Positions 1-5,022 are shown, counted from the stretch's first letter. The stretch is 5,487 nucleotides of DNA from G039029935 sp039029935 (GCA_039029935.1 JBCCFC010000958.1:1-5487); one strand, 5' to 3'. Numbers and translations: made by a program. The notes: generated by a model from the letters alone, not told the origin.

Positions 1-384
1 CAGGTCAAAGTTTATGGGCTACGCACCCATTTAGACCCCATCAAAGCCAAACTGTCGGACGTCATTCATGCCTGTGTGGTGGATGCGTTGCAATTTCCAG
101 TAGATAAACGAGCGCATCGGTTCTTTCCATTGGAGGCCGATGACCTTTACAGCCCGGCGGGGCGCACTGCGGCGTATACCATCATCGAAATTCTGATGAT
201 TGAGGGGCGCACAGTGGAGACACGCAAGCGCTTGATTCGGCTGCTCTTTGACCGCATCCATGCGGAGTTAGAGCTGTCGTTTCAGGATATTGAAATCTGC
301 ATCCTCGAAAGTCCAGCCTGTAACTGGGGCTTTCGGGGGATGCATGGCGATGAAATTCAACTGAACTATCAAATTAATGTATAA
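1..384 (+). CDS. Tautomerase-family protein, 5' end cut by window
   Basis: The frame is open from the first base and ends at TAA 382-384, giving 127 visible residues. The visible start, QVKVYGLRTHLDPIK, looks like the second strand-helix segment of 4-oxalocrotonate tautomerase-like proteins, which begin Met-Pro. The end, NWGFRGMHGDEIQLNYQI, matches the closing segment of the roughly 130-residue Tautomerase_2 type. GRTVETRKRLIRLLFDRI at about residues 69-86 is the typical second helix. By family knowledge the catalytic base is the N-terminal proline exposed after Met removal. That residue lies just outside the window, so catalytic competence cannot be judged; I infer only about two codons are missing. 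The GTG at 76 is an internal codon, because the homology extends upstream of it. The physiological substrate is unknown. It is co-oriented with trpE 183 bases downstream, but nothing links it to tryptophan metabolism. Confidence 0.82.
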   Translation, partial: QVKVYGLRTHLDPIKAKLSDVIHACVVDALQFPVDKRAHRFFPLEADDLYSPAGRTAAYTIIEILMIEGRTVETRKRLIRLLFDRIHAELELSFQDIEICILESPACNWGFRGMHGDEIQLNYQINV

Positions 385-399
385 AGGTTTCGGGTCGGC

Positions 400-545
400 C
401 AGTATTCGGTGTGTCAGTATTCGGTGTGTCAGTATTCGATATGTCGGTATTCAGTCCTGAGCGACTGCTTACCGATTACCGATTACCGACCTACTGAATA
501 CCGACCTACTGAATACCGATCTACTGAATACCGACCTGCTGACTC
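400..545. repeat. Two 15-base tandem arrays forming an inverted repeat upstream of trpE
   Basis: The left array has unit CAGTATTCGGTGTGT at 400-414, 415-429 and 430-444 (third copy degenerate) and a partial copy at 445-454. The right array has unit CTACTGAATACCGAC at 491-505, 506-520 and 521-535 and a degenerate fourth copy at 536-545. Between them is a short run of CGATTAC heptamers at 473-486. Positions 443-455 (GTCGGTATTCAGT) are the perfect reverse complement of 493-505, a 13-base-pair stem with a 37-base loop; other copies can pair imperfectly. The 15-base period is a multiple of three, so the frame into trpE stays open. No convincing promoter, Trp-codon leader peptide or attenuator is visible in the 183-base gap. 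Confidence 0.9.
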
Positions 546-554
546 ACCAAATAC

Positions 555-562
555 GAAGGGAG
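555..562 (+). promoter_or_regulatory. Ribosome binding site of trpE
   Basis: GAAGGGAG lies five bases before ATG 568. It decides the start. The open frame continues up to GTG 409, but that stretch is made of tandem repeats encoding Cys/Tyr-rich peptide, and no comparable site precedes GTG 409. Confidence 0.75.
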
Positions 563-567
563 CAACT

Positions 568-2094
568 ATGTCTACATACACGCCATCTCTGGCAGAGGTG
601 GCCGAACTCGCAAAAGAGTATAACATTATCCCGATTTGTCGTGATTTACCCGCAGATTTGGAGACACCTGTCTCGGTCTATCTCAAACTGTGTGCAGATG
701 AATCTGTCAAAGGCCAAAGTTTTCTGTTGGAATCGGTCGAGAAAGGGGTACAGTTGGGGCGACACAGTTTTATTGGCGTCTACCCAACGATGACGGCGAC
801 AGCCTACAACGATACGGTGATTATTGGCGATGGCAATGGGCAGGTGATGACGACCAAGACGGGCGATCCGCTGGATGTGGTCAAGTCGCTGATGGCGGAG
901 CGGAAAACAGCGGAGGCCCCCGGATTGCCAAACTTTACGGGTGGCACGGTGGGCTACATGGGCTATGATATGGTGCGCTTTATGGAGCGATTGCCAGAGA
1001 CGGCCAGTCGCGATTTGGATGTACCAGATATGGTCATGCTCTTCTGTGACAACCTGATTGTCTTTGATCATGTACGCCATCGCTTGACCATTGTCTCCAA
1101 CATGCATGTGGGGACGGATGCCAGCGAATATGCACTGATGGCAAGCTACCAAGCGGCGATTTCGCAGATTGAGCGCATCAATGCTCTAATTCAGCAGCCA
1201 CTTGTGCCGCCATCCACCCCACCTTGTGCCAATGGAATCGAATGGCAGAGTAACTTTACCCAGCCCGACTTTGAGGAAAACGTTGACAAGGCCAAGGAAT
1301 ATATTGCGGCGGGTGATATTTTCCAAGTGGTACTGAGTCAACGCTTGAGCAAAGACACCGAGGCCGACCCCTTCACCATCTATCGTGCGCTGCGCATGTT
1401 AAACCCATCACCCTATCTCTACTTCCTTGATTTCTCAGGCGTGGCAGGGATTGAAGGTGAGCCAGTACGCATCATCGGGTCCAGCCCTGAACTCCATGTC
1501 AAGTTGGAGGGAGGCGAAGCCTTCCTGCACCCCATTGCGGGGACACGATGGCGTGGCAAAACGGCGGAAGAGGATGCTGAATTGGCAGCAGACTTGCTGG
1601 CCGATGAGAAGGAACGCGCCGAGCATGTCATGCTGGTCGATTTGGGACGCAATGATCTGGGGCGTGTCTGTGAATATGGCACAGTCAAGGTTCCAGAGAT
1701 GATGGTCATCGAGCAGTACAGTCATGTCATGCATATTGTGAGTGATGTACGTGGCACGGTCAAGCCAGAGCATGATGCCTACAGTCTGTTACGGGCAACT
1801 TTCCCAGCAGGGACGGTCAGCGGTGCACCCAAAGTGCGGGCAATGGAGATCATCGAGGAGTTGGAAGGCACACGACGTGGCCCCTATGCGGGCGTTGTGG
1901 GGTACATTGCCAATGATGGCACAATGGACACCTGTATCACCATTCGCACAATGGTCATGCAGGGCAAAACATGCTATGTCCAGGCAGGTGGTGGTAACGT
2001 GGCCGATAGCGAACCCACCTATGAATATAACGAAACTAGAAATAAAGCCAGAGCGTTGTCGATGGCGGTTGAGCAGGCGGAGCAGGGGTTGTAG
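568..2094 (+). CDS. trpE: Anthranilate synthase component I
   Basis: Makes anthranilate and pyruvate from chorismate, using ammonia supplied by the TrpG subunit; first committed step of tryptophan synthesis, cytosolic. The 508-residue length from ATG 568 is normal for TrpE. The N-terminal domain holds LLES (residues 53-56) followed by GRHSFIG, the region that forms the feedback tryptophan site in characterised TrpE, so feedback inhibition is likely retained. The chorismate-binding domain starts near 235 and shows AGDIFQVVLSQR (248-259), NPSPYLYFL (279-287), PIAGTRWRG (322-330), EHVMLVDLGRNDLGRV (352-367), FPAGTVSGAPK (412-422), GPYAGVVGY (438-446) and Glu486/Glu489 with Lys493 near the end. 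Glu352 and Glu489 are the expected magnesium ligands. Small deviations are Trp328 in the PIAGTRxRG motif and AGGGNVADSEP (473-483), where AG(A/G)xVADSDP is usual. PabB is the main alternative; the presence of trpS and trpG argues for TrpE. The stop codon runs directly into a heptamer array. Confidence 0.95.
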   Translation: MSTYTPSLAEVAELAKEYNIIPICRDLPADLETPVSVYLKLCADESVKGQSFLLESVEKGVQLGRHSFIGVYPTMTATAYNDTVIIGDGNGQVMTTKTGDPLDVVKSLMAERKTAEAPGLPNFTGGTVGYMGYDMVRFMERLPETASRDLDVPDMVMLFCDNLIVFDHVRHRLTIVSNMHVGTDASEYALMASYQAAISQIERINALIQQPLVPPSTPPCANGIEWQSNFTQPDFEENVDKAKEYIAAGDIFQVVLSQRLSKDTEADPFTIYRALRMLNPSPYLYFLDFSGVAGIEGEPVRIIGSSPELHVKLEGGEAFLHPIAGTRWRGKTAEEDAELAADLLADEKERAEHVMLVDLGRNDLGRVCEYGTVKVPEMMVIEQYSHVMHIVSDVRGTVKPEHDAYSLLRATFPAGTVSGAPKVRAMEIIEELEGTRRGPYAGVVGYIANDGTMDTCITIRTMVMQGKTCYVQAGGGNVADSEPTYEYNETRNKARALSMAVEQAEQGL

Positions 2095-2163
2095 TGAAGA
2101 GTGATGAGTGAAGAGTGAAGAGTGAAGAGTGATGAGTGATGAGTGAAGAGTGATGAGTGAACA
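2094..2163. repeat. Ten heptamer repeats GTGAWGA starting in the trpE stop codon
   Basis: There are ten uninterrupted seven-base units at 2094-2163: GTGAAGA or GTGATGA, with a final GTGAACA. The first base of the array is the last base of the trpE TAG stop. Every unit contains TGA, and period 7 shifts each copy by one frame, so stops occur in all three frames within 21 bases. The units also contain overlapping GTGA or ATGA start/stop motifs. Read as RNA, nine GAG triplets occur at exact seven-base intervals. This resembles the short tandem heptamer families described in filamentous cyanobacteria, but I do not recognise this exact unit. Confidence 0.93.
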
Positions 2164-2165
2164 AT

Positions 2166-2218
2166 CAACTTTCAACTTTCAACTTTCAACTCTTCAACCT
2201 TTCAACTCTTCAACCTTT
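2166..2218. repeat. Pyrimidine-rich 7/8-base repeats CAACTTT upstream of trpS
   Basis: Three copies of CAACTTT (2166-2186) are followed by two alternating pairs of CAACTCTT and CAACCTTT (2187-2218). The array follows the purine-rich heptamers after only two bases. ACTCTTCA (2189-2196 and again 2205-2212) is the exact reverse complement of TGAAGAGT, present several times in the left array. The two halves can therefore pair in register-shifted ways into a long imperfect hairpin between trpE and trpS. Confidence 0.9.
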
Positions 2219-2228
2219 CCGCTATAAA

Positions 2229-2233
2229 AAGGA
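2229..2233 (+). promoter_or_regulatory. Ribosome binding site of trpS (modest)
   Basis: AAGGA lies nine bases before ATG 2243 within an A/T-rich stretch. It is shorter than the sites of trpE and trpG, but lies at a workable distance and supports this start. The TATAAT overlapping the spacer (2234-2239) is too close to the ATG and lacks a -35 partner. Confidence 0.6.
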
Positions 2234-2242
2234 TATAATATT

Positions 2243-3304
2243 ATGTCAGAAGCAAAAAAACGAATTTTAACGGGTGACCGTCCAACGGGGAAACCACATA
2301 TTGGTCACTGGGTGGGGTCGTTTCGGCATCGGGTAGCCTTTCAGGAGGAGTATGAGTGTTTCTTTATTGTGGCGGATCTGCACATGCTGACCACCAAGCC
2401 GGATAAAGAGAGCATTTTGCAGATTGCAGACAATGCACGGGCGTTGGTGCTGGCACAGTTGGCGGTGGGCATCAATCCAGAGACGGCAACCTTTTATTTG
2501 CAGTCGGCTGTGCCTGAAATCTATGACCTTCAGTTATTGTTGAGCAGTCTGATTACAGTGGAGCGGATTCAGCAACTGCCTACCATCAAGGACATGGCAA
2601 ATGCGGCAGGCTTTGAGCAGGTTCCCTATAACTTGTTGGGCTATCCTGTGCTGCAATCGGCTGACATCATGATGCCTCGTGCGCATCTTGTGCCAGTGGG
2701 CAAGGACAACGAGAGCCATGTCGAGTTGACACGCCAGATTGCGCGCCGCTTTAACAATGCCTATGGGGAGGTGTTCCCTGTGCCAGAGCCGTATGTCATT
2801 GGCGGTACGTTGGTTGGAACTGATGGGCAGGCCAAGATGAGCAAGAGTTTGGGGAACACGATCATGCTTGATGACGACGAAAAGACTGTACGCAAACGTG
2901 TCATGAGTATGTTCACCGACCCCAACCGTGTCAGCGCAGATATTCCAGGTCGTGTCGAGGGCAACCCGGTCTTCATCTACCATGACATGTTCAACCCCAA
3001 CCAAGAGGAAATCGAGGACTTGAAGACGCGTTATCGTGAAGGGCGTGTCGGTGATGTCGAGGTCAAGGAAAAGCTCAACATTGCCATGAACAACTTCCTT
3101 GACCCATTCCGTGAACGTTATGACCATTACAGCAGCCAGACTGGATTTGTCGATGAATTGCTCTATGAGGGTACACTGCGTGCTCGTGAAGAGGCCAAGG
3201 CGACCGTCTTTGGTGTGAAAAAAGCAATGGGCTTGACGGGTGTGTGGAACAAAATCAGCCGTTCAGCAGAAAAGAGGCGCAAGAAGTTGGCGAAGGGGCA
3301 GTAA
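2243..3304 (+). CDS. trpS: Tryptophanyl-tRNA synthetase
   Basis: Charges tRNA-Trp with tryptophan using ATP; cytosolic class Ic aminoacyl-tRNA synthetase, usually a homodimer. At 353 residues it is slightly longer than the roughly 330-340 usual for the family. The class I HIGH signature is at residues 19-22 within GDRPTGKPHIGHWVGS (11-26), and the KMSKS signature is in AKMSKSLGN (197-205). GYPVLQSADIMMPRAHLVPV (133-152) and the following HVELTRQIA are the usual active-site and dimer-core segments. The GDRPTG form resembles the Streptococcus-like and TrpRS II-like branch rather than the SGxQPTG form of E. coli, so this may be a second copy or the only copy. After the normal end of the fold (KKAMGL, near 331) there is a tail of about 20 residues rich in Lys and Arg. 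Its place between trpE and trpG ties tryptophan use to its synthesis. TAA is followed immediately by an octamer array. Confidence 0.96.
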   Translation: MSEAKKRILTGDRPTGKPHIGHWVGSFRHRVAFQEEYECFFIVADLHMLTTKPDKESILQIADNARALVLAQLAVGINPETATFYLQSAVPEIYDLQLLLSSLITVERIQQLPTIKDMANAAGFEQVPYNLLGYPVLQSADIMMPRAHLVPVGKDNESHVELTRQIARRFNNAYGEVFPVPEPYVIGGTLVGTDGQAKMSKSLGNTIMLDDDEKTVRKRVMSMFTDPNRVSADIPGRVEGNPVFIYHDMFNPNQEEIEDLKTRYREGRVGDVEVKEKLNIAMNNFLDPFRERYDHYSSQTGFVDELLYEGTLRAREEAKATVFGVKKAMGLTGVWNKISRSAEKRRKKLAKGQ

Positions 3305-3344
3305 GCGGTGGAGCGATGGAGCGGTGGAGCGGTGGAGCGGCGGA
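3305..3344. repeat. Five octamer repeats GCGGTGGA after trpS
   Basis: Units run at 3305-3312, 3313-3320 (GCGATGGA), 3321-3328, 3329-3336 and 3337-3344 (GCGGCGGA). The array starts at the first base after the trpS TAA. It differs in sequence from the other arrays and has no complementary right-hand array: the remaining 38 bases before the next ATG look ordinary. GAG triplets recur every eight bases, including the one at the junction with the following GTGA. Confidence 0.9.
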
Positions 3345-3382
3345 GTGATACGGAATAGGAATCGACAACACGAGGTCATCAT

Positions 3383-4072
3383 ATGAGTAGCTTTACATTA
3401 GATCAAGTCGTCCCTTGGGGGCGGTCTATGGATGAATATCAACGGCTGTTTGATCTGTCTGAGGATGATCTGCAGAGGCGAATTTTGGACTGCGCAGGTG
3501 GTCCTGCCAGTTTTAACAGCGAGATGACAAAACTAGGACGAGATGTGCTGTCAATTGATCCCATTTACACATTTTCGTCGGCACAGATTGAGCAGCGCGT
3601 CCATGAGACGGCTAAGGAGATGGTTGTCCAGCTAGAACCCAATCTTGATGAATATGTGTGGGACTACTTTGGTGATGTGCATGGTTTGATTCGTCACCGC
3701 CTTGCAGCCATGCAATTGTTCTTGGATGATCTGGAGCAGGGCAAAGTGGAAGGGCGCTATCAAGTATGCACATTGCCCGAAACAGGGCTAGCCGACCAAT
3801 CCTTTGGCATTGCCCTCTGCTCACATTTTTTGTTTCTCTATACCGAGCAACTATCGTATGATTTCCATCTGGCGGGCATTTTGGAACTCTGCCGTGTCGC
3901 CGAAGAAGTTCGCATCTTTCCCTTGATGGCTCTGGACTGCCGTCGGTCCGCATATGTTGATCCAATTCGGGAAGCATTAGGTGTTCAAGGGCTGGTGGCT
4001 GAAATACTACCCGTCGCCTATGAGTTCCAGCGCGGTGGTAGCTGGATGATGAGAATTAAGAGTGAACAGTGA
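3383..4072 (+). CDS. Methyltransferase-like conserved protein of unknown role
   Basis: 229 residues, probably cytosolic; no signal peptide or membrane segment. RILDCAGGPASFNSEM (33-48) resembles the glycine-rich SAM-binding loop (motif I) of class I methyltransferases. Asp59 in VLSIDP fits the acidic residue ending strand 2, and FGIALCSHFLFLY (141-153) sits where strand 4 is expected. RVAEEVRIFPL (171-181) would be strand 5. I recall similar proteins beginning with a VPWGRSxDEY segment, as here at 10-19, annotated only as SAM-dependent methyltransferases without a known substrate. The loop is GGPA rather than GxGxG, so SAM binding is plausible but unproven. Start: GAGGT at 3372-3376 lies six bases before ATG 3383. 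The last four residues (KSEQ) and the TGA stop are encoded by the following heptamer array, suggesting repeat DNA replaced or extended the original 3' end. It separates trpE/trpS from trpG; a role in tryptophan metabolism is only a guess from position. Confidence 0.75.
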   Translation: MSSFTLDQVVPWGRSMDEYQRLFDLSEDDLQRRILDCAGGPASFNSEMTKLGRDVLSIDPIYTFSSAQIEQRVHETAKEMVVQLEPNLDEYVWDYFGDVHGLIRHRLAAMQLFLDDLEQGKVEGRYQVCTLPETGLADQSFGIALCSHFLFLYTEQLSYDFHLAGILELCRVAEEVRIFPLMALDCRRSAYVDPIREALGVQGLVAEILPVAYEFQRGGSWMMRIKSEQ

Positions 4073-4138
4073 AGAGTGAACAGTGAACAGTGAACAGTGA
4101 AGAATGATGAGTGAAGAGTGAACAGTGAAGAGTGAAAG
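4062..4138. repeat. Eleven heptamer repeats GTGAACA/GTGAAGA, overlapping a gene end
   Basis: Eleven seven-base units run from 4062 to 4138, mostly GTGAACA and GTGAAGA, with ATGATGA at 4104-4110 and GTGAAAG last. The unit family is the same as at 2094-2163, about 1.9 kb away, so the two spacers share a sequence lineage. The first units encode the last residues and the stop of the upstream gene. Confidence 0.93.
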
Positions 4139-4167
4139 ATTGACTCAATCTTCTACCTTCACTCTTC
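4127..4167 (+). other. Hairpin at the junction of the two arrays before trpG
   Basis: At the centre, AGATTGA (4137-4143) pairs with TCAATCT (4145-4151) around one base. Outside it, GAAGAGTGAA (4127-4136) pairs perfectly with TTCACTCTTC (4158-4167), leaving a six-base bulge (4152-4157) on the right. That gives 17 base pairs at the turning point between a purine-rich and a pyrimidine-rich array. In RNA the central loop would need to open by one or two pairs. No U-run follows, so an intrinsic terminator is unlikely. Confidence 0.8.
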
Positions 4168-4220
4168 TTCCTTCTACCTTCACACTTCTACCTTCACACT
4201 TCTACCTTCTACCTTCACTC
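4151..4220. repeat. Ten pyrimidine-rich heptamers TTCTACC/TTCACNC before trpG
   Basis: Ten seven-base units run without interruption from 4151 to 4220: TTCTACC, TTCACTC, TTCTTCC and TTCACAC variants, then TTCTTAG leading to the trpG ribosome site. The TTCACTC units complement GAGTGAA of the left array; the TTCTACC units pair poorly with it. In the trpG frame the array reads as repeated TFTLLPS-like heptapeptides, which are not considered translated. Confidence 0.92.
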
Positions 4221-4230
4221 TTCTTAGATG

Positions 4231-4236
4231 AGGAGG
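4231..4236 (+). promoter_or_regulatory. Ribosome binding site of trpG
   Basis: A perfect AGGAGG lies eight bases before ATG 4245. It rules out the in-frame extension back to GTG 4125, which is entirely repeat-encoded. The GAGGAGG sequence stands just past the pyrimidine-rich array, whose UCUUC stretches could in principle base-pair with it or with the purine-rich array. Confidence 0.85.
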
Positions 4237-4244
4237 TAACGATT

Positions 4245-4841
4245 ATGATCGCAGTGATTGATAACTACGACAGTTTTACATATAATTTGGTACAGTTTAT
4301 GGGTGAGCTACAGGAAGAGCTTCCAGTGGCGGAGGATATTCGTGTGTGGCGCAATGACGAGATTGATGTGGAGGAGTTGATGGAGCTCAATCCATCGCAC
4401 ATCGTCATCAGTCCAGGGCCTGGTTCGCCGGAGAAGGATAGTGGCATCAGCAATGATGTCATCCGCCTAATGGGAGAAACGACACCCATTTTGGGCGTAT
4501 GCCTGGGACAACAGTGTATTGGCTATGTATTTGGTGGTGATGTGATCCGTGCGGGGCGGCTGATGCATGGCAAGGTTAGCCCCGTGAAGCATGACGGCCA
4601 GGGGGTGTTTGCCGAGCTACCCAGCCCTCTGACCGCGACACGCTATCACAGCTTGGTCGTGGATGAACCATTGCCCGATGTATTGGAGGCAACAGCCTAT
4701 ACGCCCGAGGGTGAGTTGATGGGTGTGCGCCACAAAACGCTGCCCATTCACGGTGTCCAGTTTCACCCAGAGAGTATTTTGACCCAATATGGTCATGACC
4801 TGCTGGCAAACTTTTTACGCATGAAAAAAGCGTCTGAATAA
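4245..4841 (+). CDS. trpG: Anthranilate synthase component II (glutamine amidotransferase)
   Basis: Hydrolyses glutamine and passes ammonia to TrpE for anthranilate formation; cytosolic TrpE-TrpG complex. The 198-residue length is normal for a stand-alone class I glutamine amidotransferase of the TrpG/PabA type. Motifs in order: IDNYDSFTYNL (5-15), ISPGPGSP (55-62), the nucleophile loop GVCLGQQ with Cys86 (84-90), HGK (108-110), RYHSLVV (133-139) and GVQFHPES (170-177) with His174 and Glu176 completing the Cys-His-Glu triad. The loop has Gln89 where TrpG usually has His; this residue is not part of the triad. In many bacteria one TrpG also serves PabB in folate synthesis, so a pabA role cannot be excluded. 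It lies 172 bases after the methyltransferase-like gene across a repeat-filled spacer, and may be co-transcribed with trpE. No trpD, trpC or other trp gene follows, and no clear intrinsic terminator is seen. Confidence 0.93.
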   Translation: MIAVIDNYDSFTYNLVQFMGELQEELPVAEDIRVWRNDEIDVEELMELNPSHIVISPGPGSPEKDSGISNDVIRLMGETTPILGVCLGQQCIGYVFGGDVIRAGRLMHGKVSPVKHDGQGVFAELPSPLTATRYHSLVVDEPLPDVLEATAYTPEGELMGVRHKTLPIHGVQFHPESILTQYGHDLLANFLRMKKASE

Positions 4842-4897
4842 AGAGGAGAAGGCAATCAAGTTGAATATTCATCATCTTTAGTCTGCAAACCTTTTTG

Positions 4898-5003
4898 ACA
4901 GGAGATGTACAGTTCAAAAATGATAAACTTAGGGTATCATTGGTTCAGACGAGCAAGGTATACTGGCAGTCAAAATACACACAGGATGAACTGTATCTCC
5001 TGT
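4898..5003. repeat. 106-base element with 17-19-base terminal inverted repeats
   Basis: The left end ACAGGAGATGTACAGTTCA (4898-4916) and the right end TGAACTGTATCTCCTGT (4987-5003) are reverse complements over 17 positions, with two extra bases (4906-4907) in the left arm. Inside, AATGATA (4919-4925) pairs with TATCATT (4935-4941) around nine bases. A second short hairpin, TCCTG-TTGG-CAGGA (4998-5011), overlaps the right end and could compete. Size and structure fit a miniature inverted-repeat transposable element or a structured RNA. A target-site duplication is not convincing (only TTG on both sides), and no transposase is present. A TTGACA at 4895-4900 overlaps the left end but has no well-spaced -10. 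Confidence 0.6.
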
Positions 5004-5022
5004 TGGCAGGATACAACTTAAA

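Noticed and set aside
356..385. Promoter TTCAAC...TATAAA at the end of the tautomerase gene
   Set aside because: The -35 matches only about half of the consensus and the -10 overlaps the stop codon; the evidence is too weak.
400..545. CRISPR array
   Set aside because: Repeat units are 15 bases or shorter with no unique spacers between them, and no cas genes are present.
409..567. N-terminal extension of TrpE from GTG 409
   Set aside because: It is encoded wholly by 15-base repeats, has no ribosome site, and TrpE proteins normally begin near ATG 568, which has GAAGGGAG at good spacing.
385..567. trp attenuator with leader peptide
   Set aside because: No short open frame with tandem Trp codons and no terminator hairpin followed by a T-run was found.
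646..1152. Reverse-strand open frames within trpE, trpS, the methyltransferase-like gene and trpG
   Set aside because: They lie opposite well-supported genes, have no recognisable domains or ribosome sites, and are the expected shadow frames.
2234..2239. TATAAT as the trpS promoter
   Set aside because: It ends three bases before the ATG and has no -35 hexamer at 16-18 bases upstream; it is best read as the A/T-rich ribosome-site spacer.
2095..2242. T-box riboswitch before trpS
   Set aside because: No T-box core sequence or terminator is visible; the spacer is occupied by tandem repeats.
4062..4220. Triplex (H-DNA) forming tract
   Set aside because: Each purine-rich unit contains T and the pyrimidine-rich units contain A, so neither strand is a homopurine tract.
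4125..4244. N-terminal extension of TrpG from GTG 4125
   Set aside because: It is encoded by heptamer repeats. TrpG-family proteins begin at the MIAVIDNYDSF position, and a perfect AGGAGG precedes ATG 4245.
4891..4900. Intrinsic terminator after trpG at the T-run
   Set aside because: There is no GC-rich stem directly before the five Ts.
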